Assembly: GCF_001039355.2 (NCBI RefSeq)
Contig: NW_019775424.1
Span: forward strand, 1 to 64,000
Source: Lingula anatina
Taxonomy: Eukaryota > Brachiopoda > Lingulata > Lingulida > Lingulidae
Direction of reading: 5' to 3'
Length of the DNA stretch: 64,000 nt
Shown here: one piece after another, positions 11,791 through 20,811 of the stretch
How the letters are laid out: each line of letters begins with the position of its first letter
How positions within the stretch are numbered: the stretch's first letter is position 1
Position numbers and translations under genes: made by a program
Notes under the pieces: generated by a model
What the model was told of the DNA's origin: nothing
The model's input: the letters and a program-made list of their open reading frames with translations, nothing else
The model's database searches: none

Positions 11791-14700
11791 TGAAACAGGC
11801 CAAAGTATGATATAAAATAATACAAAATTGCATTTTTTGTTGAAAAATGCCTAGAACATTTGAAGTAGGTTTTACATGTGAGATAAAATTGAAGTCGTTG
11901 ATTTTACTTCTTTTTTTAGGTGTTATGGGCTATCAGACTTGGGAACTGGTCGCTAAGTTCTACAGGTTTCCTGTTGATACGACGCTGACATACACCCATT
12001 CCAAAGAAGTGTACTTTCCCGCCGTCACTGTCTGTAATGTAAACCCACTAAGGTAGGTCTCAAAATGCATCTCTGAATGTGCTATCTGTATATAGGTACT
12101 GTTCCAAAATCTCCTGCCTTTTAAGTTCTCCACTTTTTGAATATGCATTTCTTTACTTTTAATGTTTTTGAAAGGCTATAAAACAAAAAAGACGTCTGCT
12201 ATATGTAATAAAGATAATCTAAAAAATGAACAAGTTTTCCACAAACGTGGCTGTCGAATTTTGGGTAACATTGTATTGTTGACATTTCATACACTAATTG
12301 ATCATTCATTCTGCTGCATTTCATAAATAGGTCAAATATCTGGATTACTTCCCGTCATTAATAATTCCAATCGACTCTGAATTACCAAACACTTTGTTCA
12401 TTAAAAGCCTTGTTCGGTTCAATACTTCTTAAGCACAGAGCTGATTATAATCTAATTGGTAAGGCTTAATTGGATAAATCAGAAAAGGTACCCGTTGAAA
12501 GGAAATAAACGTATGGATTAGAGAATTAATATTTACATGTCTAGAGTTCTAGGTGTCAACATATTGCATTTTCATATATTTTTTTCTACGGTTACTTCAA
12601 CTTACTTCAGTACCAACAAAGGAATCTATTAGGAAGTCAAAGTGAATTTTGCCATTTTCTTCGCTCTTCTTTGCCTGTACTATTTGATTGTAAATATTTG
12701 ATTTAATTCGACACACCCATTTATTCTTCCAGGAGATCTATGCTTTCAAGCGCTGGTGATGATGTTTACGCTCTCCTAGGGCCGCCAAAATCACAAATGG
12801 GAAGCAGTCCTGGCGGTGCGCAAGCACCAGCAGGTCCTGCAGGGTCCTTTGCAAGTCAGAGTCAGACCACCCAGGCAGCTGCGGGTCCTCCAGGCCCCGC
12901 CTCCTCCAGCATAACAACACAGGCACCTGCTGCACCTGGCCCAAAAGGAAGTGGCAGTGGTGGGACAACTCAAGCACCGTCTGCCAGTCAGACCACGGTA
13001 GGTGCGCCTGCTGGCGGCGGCGGTGGGACAACTAAAGGTTCAGCTTCTAGCCAGACCACAGCAGGTGCGCCCGCTGGTGGCGGCGGTGGGACAACTAAAG
13101 GCCAGGCTTCTAGCCAGACCACAGCAGGTGCGCCTGCTGGTGGCGGCGGTGGGACAACTCAAGCTCCGGCAGGACCGCCAGCACCGCCAAGTGGCCGAAA
13201 ACGCAGAAGTACCGGGACAAACAGCACTAGTACTTCGAGACGGAAACCAGTGAGTCTTTGGGTTTACGAGGTTTTGCATGAGCAAGATAACGGAAAAAGG
13301 GTTGACATTCACATTCGGTTAAATTTTGTTTCTTCAAAAGAAAGAGAAATGTTGCTTCCTTTTTCTTTGTTTTTCATTTCTTACAGTATTTTGCAAAACA
13401 CAATTCTGGTTACCATAAAATTATAACGGTATTTTAACATCTAGGGTCAAATGAACGAGCGTTTCGAGATGCGGAAAAGATTTGGAAACATTTGGGCCAA
13501 ACTAAACTACACAACCCGCGAGACTGTTGGTCATGAATTGGATACTATGATTATTTCCTGTACTTTTAACGGAGTGACATGCAGCTCTGCGTAAGTTTTT
13601 TTATTAATCACGATTAATCATAAGCTAGGACACAGACTTTACCTCCTAATCTTAATAATTATTTGCAACATTTAAATTTCAAATGCAGATATTGATTTGG
13701 CGACATCATTTTTTATGCCATACAAGTTTGCTTACAAGGTAATATCAAGCATATTTTAAACGTTTTAGAAATTTCACTCGATTCAACAATCATCAGTTCG
13801 GGAACTGCTACACTTTTAATTCCGGATGGGATTCAAGCATTCCCGTAGAAACTAGCAGTAACGCCGGCCCTTTGTATGGTGAGTCGACTCGTTAAACCAC
13901 AATATTTGATGTTTTTTTTAATCAAATCTCTGTAGAGCGCTGACAATTAGAACTTTATTTTAGTCCCTAGTGCAGTTACATATCAATTACAAGTTGTATA
14001 TTTCCTATGAGCAGGCTGAGTTAACACTTGGGTCTTTTTGCATCGACCGGTTTGATTTTGACTGCTACACCCGGGGCAACGGAACACTTTGAAGCGAACA
14101 TATGAAAGGGGATAAAACAACCTTAACTTAATTACCTGCAAACTGGAGCGGTACCCTTTTTGTACCGCCCCTTTTTCACATAGACCACGAATCCCACGAA
14201 TCGCCAGGAATTGACAAATTTCAGGATTCGTGGTTGAATCGTAATCAGTTCGTTAAGTTCTTAACAGTTTCGTATATAATCGTGGTCAGTTCTTGCAATT
14301 CTTGATCAATCGGGAATTCGTGGCAAAAATTTTGAGCTGTTCAAAATTTTGGCCACAAACTCCCGATTCCAAAAAACCGTAGTGAATTTCTGGGCAATAT
14401 TCGTGCGATTCCAGCCGAATCCCACGAATATTCGTAACACCATCGCACCTGTATCGTAAATGAATCGTAGGGCGTGTCGAATTAGACCAGAAAATTGGCA
14501 AAATCTCACGAATCCTCACGAATCCTGAAATTTGTCAATTCATGGCGATTCGTGAGATTCGTGGTCTGTATGAAATAGGGGCATAAGCGGGCATATCTTA
14601 GCCGTTAGGGACTGGGTCTAGTTCAGACTGACCTGAGTGTCGGGGCACCATAAAAGCTAGCTTGCACACTATAGTACCTTTTCATGCGGTAGCTTTTTAG

Positions 14701-17700
14701 CATTGCTGAAATGGGTTACATATGAAATCAAGATCGAGCTGGCAATATACTGAAATCAAGAACCTAGGGTACATGTAGCTCAGACCTGACTCCCAGGCGA
14801 CCTGTCTCGCCTGCTATAAGGATATCAGCATACACTAAGTAGGTTTTCATGACAACGAAACTATTTTTATTATTCTCAGGCCTGAGCCTTGAAATGTACA
14901 TCGAGCAGTCAGAATACATAGGGGACCTATCCGAGTCCGCTGGGGTGCGTGTTCAGATTCACAGTCAGAGGTCCATGGCATTCCCCGAGGATGAAGGCTT
15001 TAACATTGCGCCAGGTTACCTCACGTCAATGGCAATGACGCGGGTATGTCATGGTGTAGTGATATTGATGAACAAAGAGTAGTTTTAACTTTAAATTCAA
15101 TGGTTTGCAGTAGCAGGCTTTTTTATTTTAACCATTTCTTCAGCTAAGCTCATATCCAATGAAATGTCAAAATGTTGTCACGGTATGACGAAATAAAAAA
15201 AGATTATTTTTGCTCTTGTTATCAATTTGCTTATATTCTTTATTGTTATTTTGATAGTTTTAACGTAGTATATTCTGTTTATTAATTTTTTTAATTTTAG
15301 CTAACCTGATGACGGATAAATGTTATAGGCCCATTAGCCAGTTTTCCCCGCAATAAAAAATAAATATATAAATACCAGCATATTTCCTTATATGGTGTCA
15401 TCTTCAAAATTTCAAATTGTAGGTGGAGATTACGCGAAGGCCACATCCCTATCCCAGTAAATGTCGCAATTTCACGACCGAAGAAAGCAAGCAAAAAAGT
15501 GTGTTCACGTCCGTGCACAACGTGGACTATTCTGTGTCGGTAAGTCTAGCTCCAAGTGGTTCATACAGAGCGAAAGTGAGAAATGTAATCGTTTCCAAAT
15601 ATACATATTTTATTATGCATTGTGCACTTGAAATGTTTACCGTTGTTTATTGTTATTTTAAGGGCTGTATGAAGACTTGCTATCAGCGCTATGTGATTTC
15701 GGAATGCGCATGCGGGGACCCTGCCTATCCCTTCAGCTTGGACTTGGAAGCGTTCTCGGACTTGAAGAATAACATTAATGGAACGACCGCGGAATCTGTT
15801 GACCCTTGTGTTAGTGACGCAGATGGTGAGGGAATCATTGTAATCAGCACTAACACATTTTCCGGATCTTACTAAATACAAAATGTAAATTAGCACATTT
15901 TTTCTGGGACGAGAAATTTTAACACAAAATATGGTTTTAATATCATGCAAACTGCTTACGTTTCCCAACTCAGACCTTAAAGACGGTAAAAGCTTCTCAA
16001 ATTAAGGTATCTGGTGTCGACTTTTCCTCTAAAATGTCAGAATGACGTTCAGCGTTGTGAATGAACAATTATTCGTTCACGGCTTTGTTATTTTCAATTA
16101 GAAATGATGAGAAACAGAATCTAAGTGCAGGCACCGATCTAGCAATTATTCATGAGTAGGAAAATTATAGACAAAAAAATGAAAGGAGTTGATTTTCGGA
16201 AGACTAAATTTGAGTCCGTCTGCTAAGAAACTAAGGTCTGCACCTGGAATTGTCCGTAATGACACTTAATGAAGTCTGCTCATTTCCAGATGAGTGTGTT
16301 GCTGGTATCAAAAGAAGGTTTGCTGATGATGATTTGTCTTGCGACTGTCCTTTAACATGTGTGTAAGTACTGTACAACTACCATCGCTTACTTTTTCTTC
16401 GTTTTTCTAAATACCAAATTTGGCGCAAAACTGATACATTTCGGTTGTTTTCTTGCCTTGCCCCCCCTCCCCTTCCCTCAAGTATCCCTGAATAACAAGG
16501 TGATTACATAGGAAGTGATGTACATGTTATCTCTATGTATGTTTCAGAGATGTTGAATACTCCGGAGTTCCGTCCTTGGCAAAGTGGCCGTCCAAACAAT
16601 ACATGGTAAGTGTATCTCCAGTGTAAAACTAGTTGTTTGCCCAGAAATTTGAAAACAAACCATGGCGAACAGACAAGTGGTTATTTCTACGAATCAAAAG
16701 ATCTGAAAATGCCTTAAATGGTTGTGTTATTTTATACTTAATTGTTATAATTTTTTTTAATGGTGTATTAACCGGTCGTCCCGCATTTTTTTCACGTGAT
16801 ACGTGGTTGCATTTTTTTCTTTGGAAATGTAAATTTCATTTTGAAAAGGAATAGCAAAGGGAGGCCAATGTTGTCTTCGTATTGAATCAAACGTTTTAGG
16901 CGTAGTCAACTTTCCTTTCAGTCTACACTCCATGCGACCTTGGCCTCTGCTGGAGCGCACCTGGATAACATTATCAATGGAAAAAACGGCATGGCCGCCG
17001 AACCTGGGTAAGCCATAACAAGCGGTTTACACATCTCGACAAATGCATAATTACTCAGACGTTAAAACCACACAATGGGGTTTAAACCTTTATATAAGTT
17101 TTCAATATTTTAATTTCCCTTAATCACCAAGTTATACACCATATCCATAATATTTCACAAGAGTATGGTCCACAAATCTTTGTTTAGTTTTTGAGTCTCT
17201 CTTCCAGTGGAGAATGAGACGGGTGAATTTCACATTTGACGCTACAAATAAACATTTAGAACTCGTTTATGAGTTTATAAATCGTGATTTGCTCAGCGGT
17301 TTTGAATAGAGCATACCTTAGTGATAAAATGAACATTTGCTGAAATTTCAATAAATCTATTGTACAAAGGTCTAACGCATATTGTATGCCTTTAGGCTAA
17401 ATGGCCGGATATTTCCCCTTTGATTTTTCACTTGAATAAAAAAAGGTATTTTGAATTGTAAAGTAAAAGAATGAAGGGCAAATTCTTCCAATAAAATTTA
17501 ATCAGTAACTTTACTTTTGCAGTGACAATCTACTGAAACTTGAGGTGTATTTTCAAGAGCTAAATTTCCAAAAAATAAGCGAAAATGTTGCGTATGACGT
17601 AAGTATTTTGCTGGAGACAGTATTCAGTTTTTAACGGACATCTTGTTTTCAAATCTTTTTTTTGCCAAACTAGATTTGAAACTCATTTACGTGTCTTTAT

Positions 17701-17996
17701 TTTTCTCTGCTATTAGGACCAAAGAACAATTCATGTAACTTGTTTATTATTTGTAGGTTTTTGCTCTCCTTGCTGACATTGGAGGTCAAATTGGGTTCTG
17801 GGTGGGACTGTCCATCATGGCTCTCTTTGAAGTTGTCGAACTTATCCTGGACGTCTTCCGTCTCCTACTCTTCCGCGTGGGGAGTTTCTGCTTTAAAAAA
17901 CAGCAGAAACGCCCTCCCTCCAGACAGGTGAAAGTTCAACCGGCGTCAGAAGAGAACGTCTTGACCCCCAGACTGGAGAAAGTACGATTCACTTAG
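2469..17996 (+). CDS. DEG/ENaC-family sodium channel, 13 coding exons per transcript
   Basis: Trimeric amiloride-sensitive type cation channel subunit of the plasma membrane with two TM segments and a large Cys-rich extracellular domain. Alternative first exons: 2469-2808, 7609-7849, 11369-11525. Shared exons: 11920-12052, 12733-13249, 13445-13590, 13769-13878, 14880-15043, 15423-15539, 15663-15825, 16290-16362, 16548-16605, 16922-17007, 17523-17598, 17757-17996. All phases close and give 740, 707 or 679 residues. Numbering in the shortest form: NG gating motif 26-27, TM1 about 43-65, FPAVTVCN just after TM1, CTFNG and the paired-Cys core, then TM2 about 603-630 with the selectivity filter Gly-Leu-Ser at 617-619, followed by a short basic tail without a visible PPxY. 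Odd points: a Thr/Gly/Pro insert, an RKRR site and duplicated 3' exons. Family assignment is secure. Ligand gating (peptide, acid, constitutive) cannot be read from sequence. Confidence 0.9.
2809..3407. other. Intronic sequence after ENaC first exon A
   Basis: No coding exon recognised. The frame at 2966-3154 shows no family resemblance. The stretch is AT-rich and ends at the 3' microsatellite tail of the antisense LINE. Confidence 0.4.
3408..4982 (-). mobile_element. 5'-truncated CR1/L2-like non-LTR retrotransposon
   Basis: Antisense to the ENaC gene. The minus-strand frame is open from about 4982 to the stop at 3558, and the visible part is nearly all reverse transcriptase. The endonuclease half is absent, so the copy is 5'-truncated, as is usual for LINE insertions. 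Downstream of the stop the element runs into an (ATT)n tail at 3408-3425, the microsatellite 3' end typical of CR1/L2 elements rather than a long poly-A. The intact frame suggests a fairly recent insertion. Confidence 0.85.
3558..4982 (-). CDS. Reverse transcriptase domain of a LINE (no endonuclease part)
   Basis: RNA-directed DNA polymerase that would copy element RNA at a nicked chromosomal target. Counting from position 4949 inward, the frame shows the NYRPISNL block at residues 18-25, palm motif A with aspartates at 90 and 96 (LDLSAAFDT), motif B GVPQGSVLGP at 147-156, and the catalytic YADD at 180-183. Thumb and C-terminal region follow, ending in FKKNLKTFLF. The frame has no internal stop over roughly 470 codons. 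There is no ATG at its start, because the upstream part of ORF2 is missing. Residues resemble the CR1/L2/Rex1 group. It is probably not expressed as a functional protein without its 5' half. Confidence 0.85.
   Translation of the reverse strand: MSKVPLCFKKAVIRPLIKKADLNSNVLKNYRPISNLSFLSKLLERIVASQLNDYLSSFSLYAKCQSAYRPNHSTETALLKVQNDILQALNDQKHVILILLDLSAAFDTLDHDILLQRLAHRFGITGTALSWFWSYLTGREQHVRIGSSISKLSKLLYGVPQGSVLGPILFTLYTSPIEDIVAQFGFNLMLYADDSQIYVICENPCDEKATIEACVNELRSWLKSNYLVFNDEKTELVHFNSKFSKDNTALDSIRVGDSFIKPTTEVRNLGVIFNNKCEMTSHINKVCKTAYFSLQRISKIFHLINTKQTELLIHAFVTSRLDYCNSLLFGIPNYQMEKLQSIQNSAARLLCKAQKSDHITPILRNLHWLPVSQRIVFKILLLTFKILKGDCPFYLNSTTELLTPIRSLRSSGQLQLKRKDTKKTLKTYGHRSFKICAPILWSNFITRSNVSLDDSYYCFKKNLKTFLFKEYFNL
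5050..5076. repeat. (TG)n microsatellite
   Basis: Thirteen or so tandem TG units just outside the LINE fragment. Confidence 0.9.
7485..7490 (+). promoter_or_regulatory. Candidate TATA box for ENaC first exon B
   Basis: TATAAA lies 119 bases upstream of the ATG at 7609, a spacing that allows a transcription start around 7515-7520 and a short 5' UTR with no splice needed. It is the clearest core-promoter motif at any of the three first exons. It supports separate promoters rather than splicing from one. Confidence 0.4.
7609..7849 (+). CDS. ENaC alternative first exon B (middle)
   Basis: Encodes 80 residues plus one base. A polar N-terminus leads to SLIALAYDWASNSPVNG at the gating motif and then PNVVRS, followed by the TM1 start rich in Phe, Trp and Leu and ending GCFG. 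The donor is TTTTG|GTAAGA in phase 1. The segment around the motif is very close to that of exon C (SLIAL.Y.WASNSPVNG shared), so B and C look like products of exon duplication. Joining to 11920 makes a 707-residue channel. It stands 4.1 kb upstream of the shared exon 2. Confidence 0.75.
7862..7942. repeat. (TTGA)n and (GA)n simple repeats
   Basis: Tandem ATTG/TTGA units run directly into about twelve GA dinucleotides, starting only a dozen bases after the exon B donor site. Confidence 0.85.
9455..9487. repeat. (GT)n microsatellite
   Basis: About sixteen GT units. On the minus strand they give a spurious His-Thr open frame. Confidence 0.9.
10309..10552. mobile_element. Foldback MITE, family 1 copy a
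   Basis: The outer arm GGGGTCATTCCCCGTGAAAC is mirrored at the right end by GTTTCATTTGAGAATGAACCC. The match extends inward through ACTATCGTTTTACGTAGATC against its counterpart, which contains GGATCGATCTAGG. The inner arms also pair (CAATCAGATTAACAG against CTGTTAATCTGATTG), so almost the whole 244 bases can fold. There is no coding sequence. It resembles the elements at 27473, 28125 and 45141 in its GGG..CATTC end and GATCGATC core. Confidence 0.65.
11369..11525 (+). CDS. ENaC alternative first exon C (proximal)
   Basis: Encodes 52 residues plus one base, the shortest N-terminus (MGKGDKKQQ start), then SLIALSYSWASNSPVNG and PNIVRS, and the TM1 start ending ACFG. The donor is TTTG|GTAAGA, phase 1. 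It lies only 394 bases before the shared exon 2, which makes it the default first exon. The product would be 679 residues. The near identity of its gating-motif block with that of exon B argues that one arose by duplication of the other. Confidence 0.8.
11733..11789. repeat. (AAT)n microsatellite
   Basis: About nineteen TAA units in the short intron between ENaC first exon C and the shared second exon, likely length-polymorphic. Confidence 0.95.
11920..17996 (+). CDS. Shared ENaC body: exons 2-13
   Basis: Twelve constitutive exons. Exon 2 finishes TM1 (VMGYQTWELV) and enters the extracellular domain with FPAVTVCN. Exon 3 carries the low-complexity insert. Exons 4-5 hold the conserved Cys-Thr-Phe-Asn-Gly and FGNCYTFN blocks, and exon 6 holds the LSLEMYIEQ and PGYLTSMAM blocks. 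Exons 7-9 hold the Cys-rich thumb (C.TTE, GCMKTCYQRYV, CACGDPAYP, CDCPLTCV). Exons 10-11 lead back to the membrane, exon 12 has VYFQELNFQKI, and exon 13 has TM2 and the cytoplasmic tail. Phases close throughout, and the stop is TAG at 17994-17996. The spacing of cysteines and core motifs is typical for the family. Confidence 0.9.
12733..13249 (+). CDS. ENaC exon 3 with mucin-like low-complexity insert
   Basis: A 517-base exon, by far the largest internal one. It starts in the usual place just after CNVNPLR. It then codes for about 140 residues almost wholly of Gly, Thr, Ser, Ala, Pro and Gln, with three 21-residue tandem units (residues 182-244 in the short form), and ends in GRKRRSTGTN. Many Ser/Thr next to Pro would allow dense O-glycosylation. 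Other DEG/ENaC proteins have a much shorter linker here, so this is an insertion in the finger/palm region. The last codon is CCA, followed by a GTGAGT donor. Confidence 0.85.
12986..13174 (+). repeat. 63-bp coding minisatellite, three units
   Basis: Unit starts at 12986, 13049 and 13112 give an exact 63-base period (21 codons). Each unit reads Ser-Gln-Thr-Thr-x-Gly-Ala-Pro-Ala-Gly5-Thr-Thr, then a variable end. The GC content is far above the surrounding introns. The frame is preserved because the period is a multiple of three, so copy number can change without a frameshift. Confidence 0.9.
14167..14582. mobile_element. Foldback MITE with CACGAATC-rich arms in an ENaC intron
   Basis: The left arm (GCCCCTTTTTCACATAGACC, then CACGAATCCCACGAATCGCC and AATTGACAAATTTCAGGATT) is repeated in reverse complement at the right end with a few mismatches. 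The 416-base element lies between exons 5 and 6. The inner part is again rich in CACGAAT/ATTCGTG words, giving nested hairpins. The open frames over it are by-products of this structure. Confidence 0.75.
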
Positions 17997-18676
17997 GAGA
18001 AGGGGCCCTACGATTCAAGTAATCGAAACTGTATATTTTGAGTTCAAAGGAGAGGCGATATTCGTGGATTAAGATTTGGGGTACATGTATTTATGGGATT
18101 ATTATGCTGTAATTTATAAAGCATTTAAAACACTTACCTCAATTACCTGGAATTGTATTTGTCACAAAGACTGGCCTTGTATGTAAACGCGGTAGCATTA
18201 TTTTGTGCACTCGAGATAATATCTATTCGGCTGTCTATTTACTTATTTCATTATAGCAGCCTTAGGCATGCAGGCGGCGTTATGGAATTGGTTTTTAGAT
18301 TCAATAGTTTAAAATACTAAACATGTCTCCTCCTGTTCCAGTATTTATCATTATAAAACATTTTTCTTTTCATCATCATTAGATATGTATTAGTTAATTG
18401 GTTATATTTGTAGATTCTGTTAAGATGAGTACACAATTCTTAAAGCGATTTGCCATCTTTATATGTATATATTATTATATAATTTTCATGAACCAATAAA
18501 TATGTTTAAGAAATTTCTCCTCCAATTTATCATGATACGATCAGTAGGCACGGGCAGCTTCGTTGTAATAACAATTAATGCTATTTACATCCTTTTTTCA
18601 GTATTTCCCCTCACCGTTCCCTGATAAAGGTCTGTCTGTTGGCTTATTCTCTACCAGCCACCACCTACTAAATCAG
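16791..18676. repeat. First copy of a tandem duplication (ENaC exons 11-13 plus 3' flank)
   Basis: Aligns with 18678-20546 at an offset of 1870-1890. The copy ends CTACTAAATCAG directly before the single N at 18677. The last part (from about 17700) is almost identical between copies. The intronic part shows scattered substitutions and short indels, as expected of two alleles. Confidence 0.9.
18495..18500 (+). terminator. Poly(A) signal of the ENaC gene
   Basis: AATAAA about 500 bases after the stop codon. It is repeated at 20365-20370 in the second copy of the duplication. Confidence 0.5.
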
Positions 18677-18677
18677 N

Positions 18678-20546
18678 TTCATGTGACACGTGGTTGCAAA
18701 TTTTTTTCCTTCGGAAATGTAACTTTCATTTTGAAAAGGAATAGCAAAGGGAGGCCAATGTTGTCTTCTTATTGAATCAAACGTTTGAGGCATAGTCAAC
18801 TTTCCTTTCAGTCTACACTCCACGCGACCTTGGCCTCCGCTGGAGCGCACCTGGATAACATTATCAATGGAAAAAACGGCATGGCCGCCGAACCTGGGTA
18901 AGCCATAACAAGCGGTTTACACATCTCGACAAATGCATAATTACTCAGACGTTAAAACCACACAATGGGGTTTAAACCTTTATATAGGTTTTCAATATTT
19001 TAATTTCCCTTAATCACCAAGTTATACACCATATCCATAATATTTCACACAAATCTTTGTTTAGTTTTTGAGTCTCTCTTGCAATGGAGAATGAGACGGG
19101 TGAATTTCACATTTGACGCTAGAAATAAACATTTAGAACTCGTTTATGAGTTTATAAATCGTGATTTGCTCAGCGGTTTTGAATAAAGCATACCTTAGTG
19201 ATAAAATGAGCATTTGCTGAAATTTCAATGAATTTTTGTACTGTACAAAGGTCTAACGCATATTGTATGCCTATAGGCTAAATGACCGGATATTCCCCCC
19301 TTTGATTTATCACTTGAATAAAAAAAGTATTTTGATTTGTATAGTAAAAGAATGAAACAACAAATTCTTACAATAAAATTTAATTTTTAACTACTTTACT
19401 TTTGCAGTGACAATCTACTGAAACTTGAAGTGTATTTTCAAGAGCTAAATTTCCAAAAAATTAGCGAAAATGTTGCGTATGACGTAAGTATTTTGCTGGA
19501 GACAGATTTCAGTTTTTAACGGACATCATTCTTGCCACACTAGATTTGAAACTCATTTACGTGTCTTTATTTTTCTCTGCTATTACGACCAAAGAACAAT
19601 TCATGTAACTTGTTTATTATTTGTAGGTTTTTGCTCTCCTTGCTGACATTGGAGGTCAAATTGGGTTCTGGGTGGGACTGTCCATCATGGCTCTCTTTGA
19701 AGTTGTCGAACTTATCCTGGACGTCTTCCGTCTCCTACTCTTCCGCGTGGGGAGTTTCTGCTTTAAAAAACAGCAGAAACGCCCTCCCTCCAGACAGGTG
19801 AAAGTTCAACCGGCGTCAGAAGAGAACGTCTTGACCCCCAGACTGGAGAAAGTACGATTCACTTAGGAGAAGGGGCCCTACGATTCAAGTAATCGAAACT
19901 GTATATTTTGAGTTCAAAGGAGAGGCGATATTCGTGGATTAAGATTTGGGGTACATGTATTTATGGGATTATTATGCTGTAATTTATAAAGCATTTAAAA
20001 CACTTACCTCAATTACCTGGAATTGTATTTGTCACAAAGACTGGCCTTGTATGTAAACGCGGTAGCATTATTTTGTGCACTCGAGATAATATCTATTCGG
20101 CTGTCTATTTACTTATTTCATTATAGCAGCCTTAGGCATGCAGGCGGCGTTATGGAATTGGTTTTTAGATTCAATAGTTTAAAATACTAAACATGTCTCC
20201 TCCTGTTCCAGTATTTATCATTATAAAACATTTTTCTTTTCATCATCATTAGATATGTATTAGTTAATTGGTTATATTTGTAGATTCTGTTAAGATGAGT
20301 ACACAATTCTTAAAGCGATTTGCCATCTTTATATGTATATATTATTATATAATTTTCATGAACCAATAAATATGTTTAAGAAATTTCTCCTCCAATTTAT
20401 CATGATACGATCAGTAGGCACGGGCAGCTTCGTTGTAATAACAATTAATGCTATTTACATCCTTTTTTCAGTATTTCCCCTCACCGTTCCCTGATAAAGG
20501 TCTGTCTGTTGGCTTATTCTCTACCAGCCACCACCTACTAAATCAG
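18678..20546 (+). repeat. Second copy of the tandem duplication, probably an assembly artefact
   Basis: Starts immediately after an ambiguous N at 18677 and ends at the same CTACTAAATCAG as the first copy, after which unique sequence follows. A seam marked by N, with exactly abutting copies that differ mainly in introns, is what results when two haplotypes of one locus are joined in series. A genuine very recent duplication is the alternative. Confidence 0.75.
18812..19866 (+). pseudogene. Duplicate of ENaC exons 11-13
   Basis: Exon copies at 18812-18897, 19408-19483 and 19627-19866 keep the splice sites, the phases and the stop at 19864-19866. By eye there are only four base differences from the first copy in about 400 coding bases, and all are synonymous (two in exon 11, two in exon 12). 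The TM2-coding exon is identical. There is no upstream ENaC body of its own. If real, it could serve as an alternative 3' end giving the same protein. More likely it is the other allele. Confidence 0.7.
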
Positions 20547-20775
20547 AAAAATATGAAAGATAAATTAAGTGTAAATATGAAAGCTAATAAAAGTTGAGAA
20601 TATGTCAGACAGCATAACTTCCGTCTCTGTCTGTAAAACCTATCATGTTTTACTGCATGGCTGCATGTGATAACTTATATATAAGTATATACACTATATA
20701 TTGACCTATTTCATTACGTTACTTATGTATTTGTTTGGTCATAGCCTTCTTAAAATTGTATGAGAACTAATAAAG

Positions 20776-20776
<1 letters not shown>

Positions 20777-20811
<35 letters not shown>
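20777..20811. repeat. (ATT)n microsatellite
   Basis: About twelve ATT units in the intergenic DNA after the ENaC duplication. Confidence 0.9.

Noticed and set aside
12738-13312. Overlapping open frames on the minus strand and in a second plus frame across ENaC exon 3
   Set aside because: GC-rich repeat sequence lacks stops in several frames. The frame with correct splice phases and conserved flanks is the ENaC one.
14286-14519. Minus-strand open frames inside the ENaC intron
   Set aside because: They fall wholly within the foldback element and have no family resemblance.
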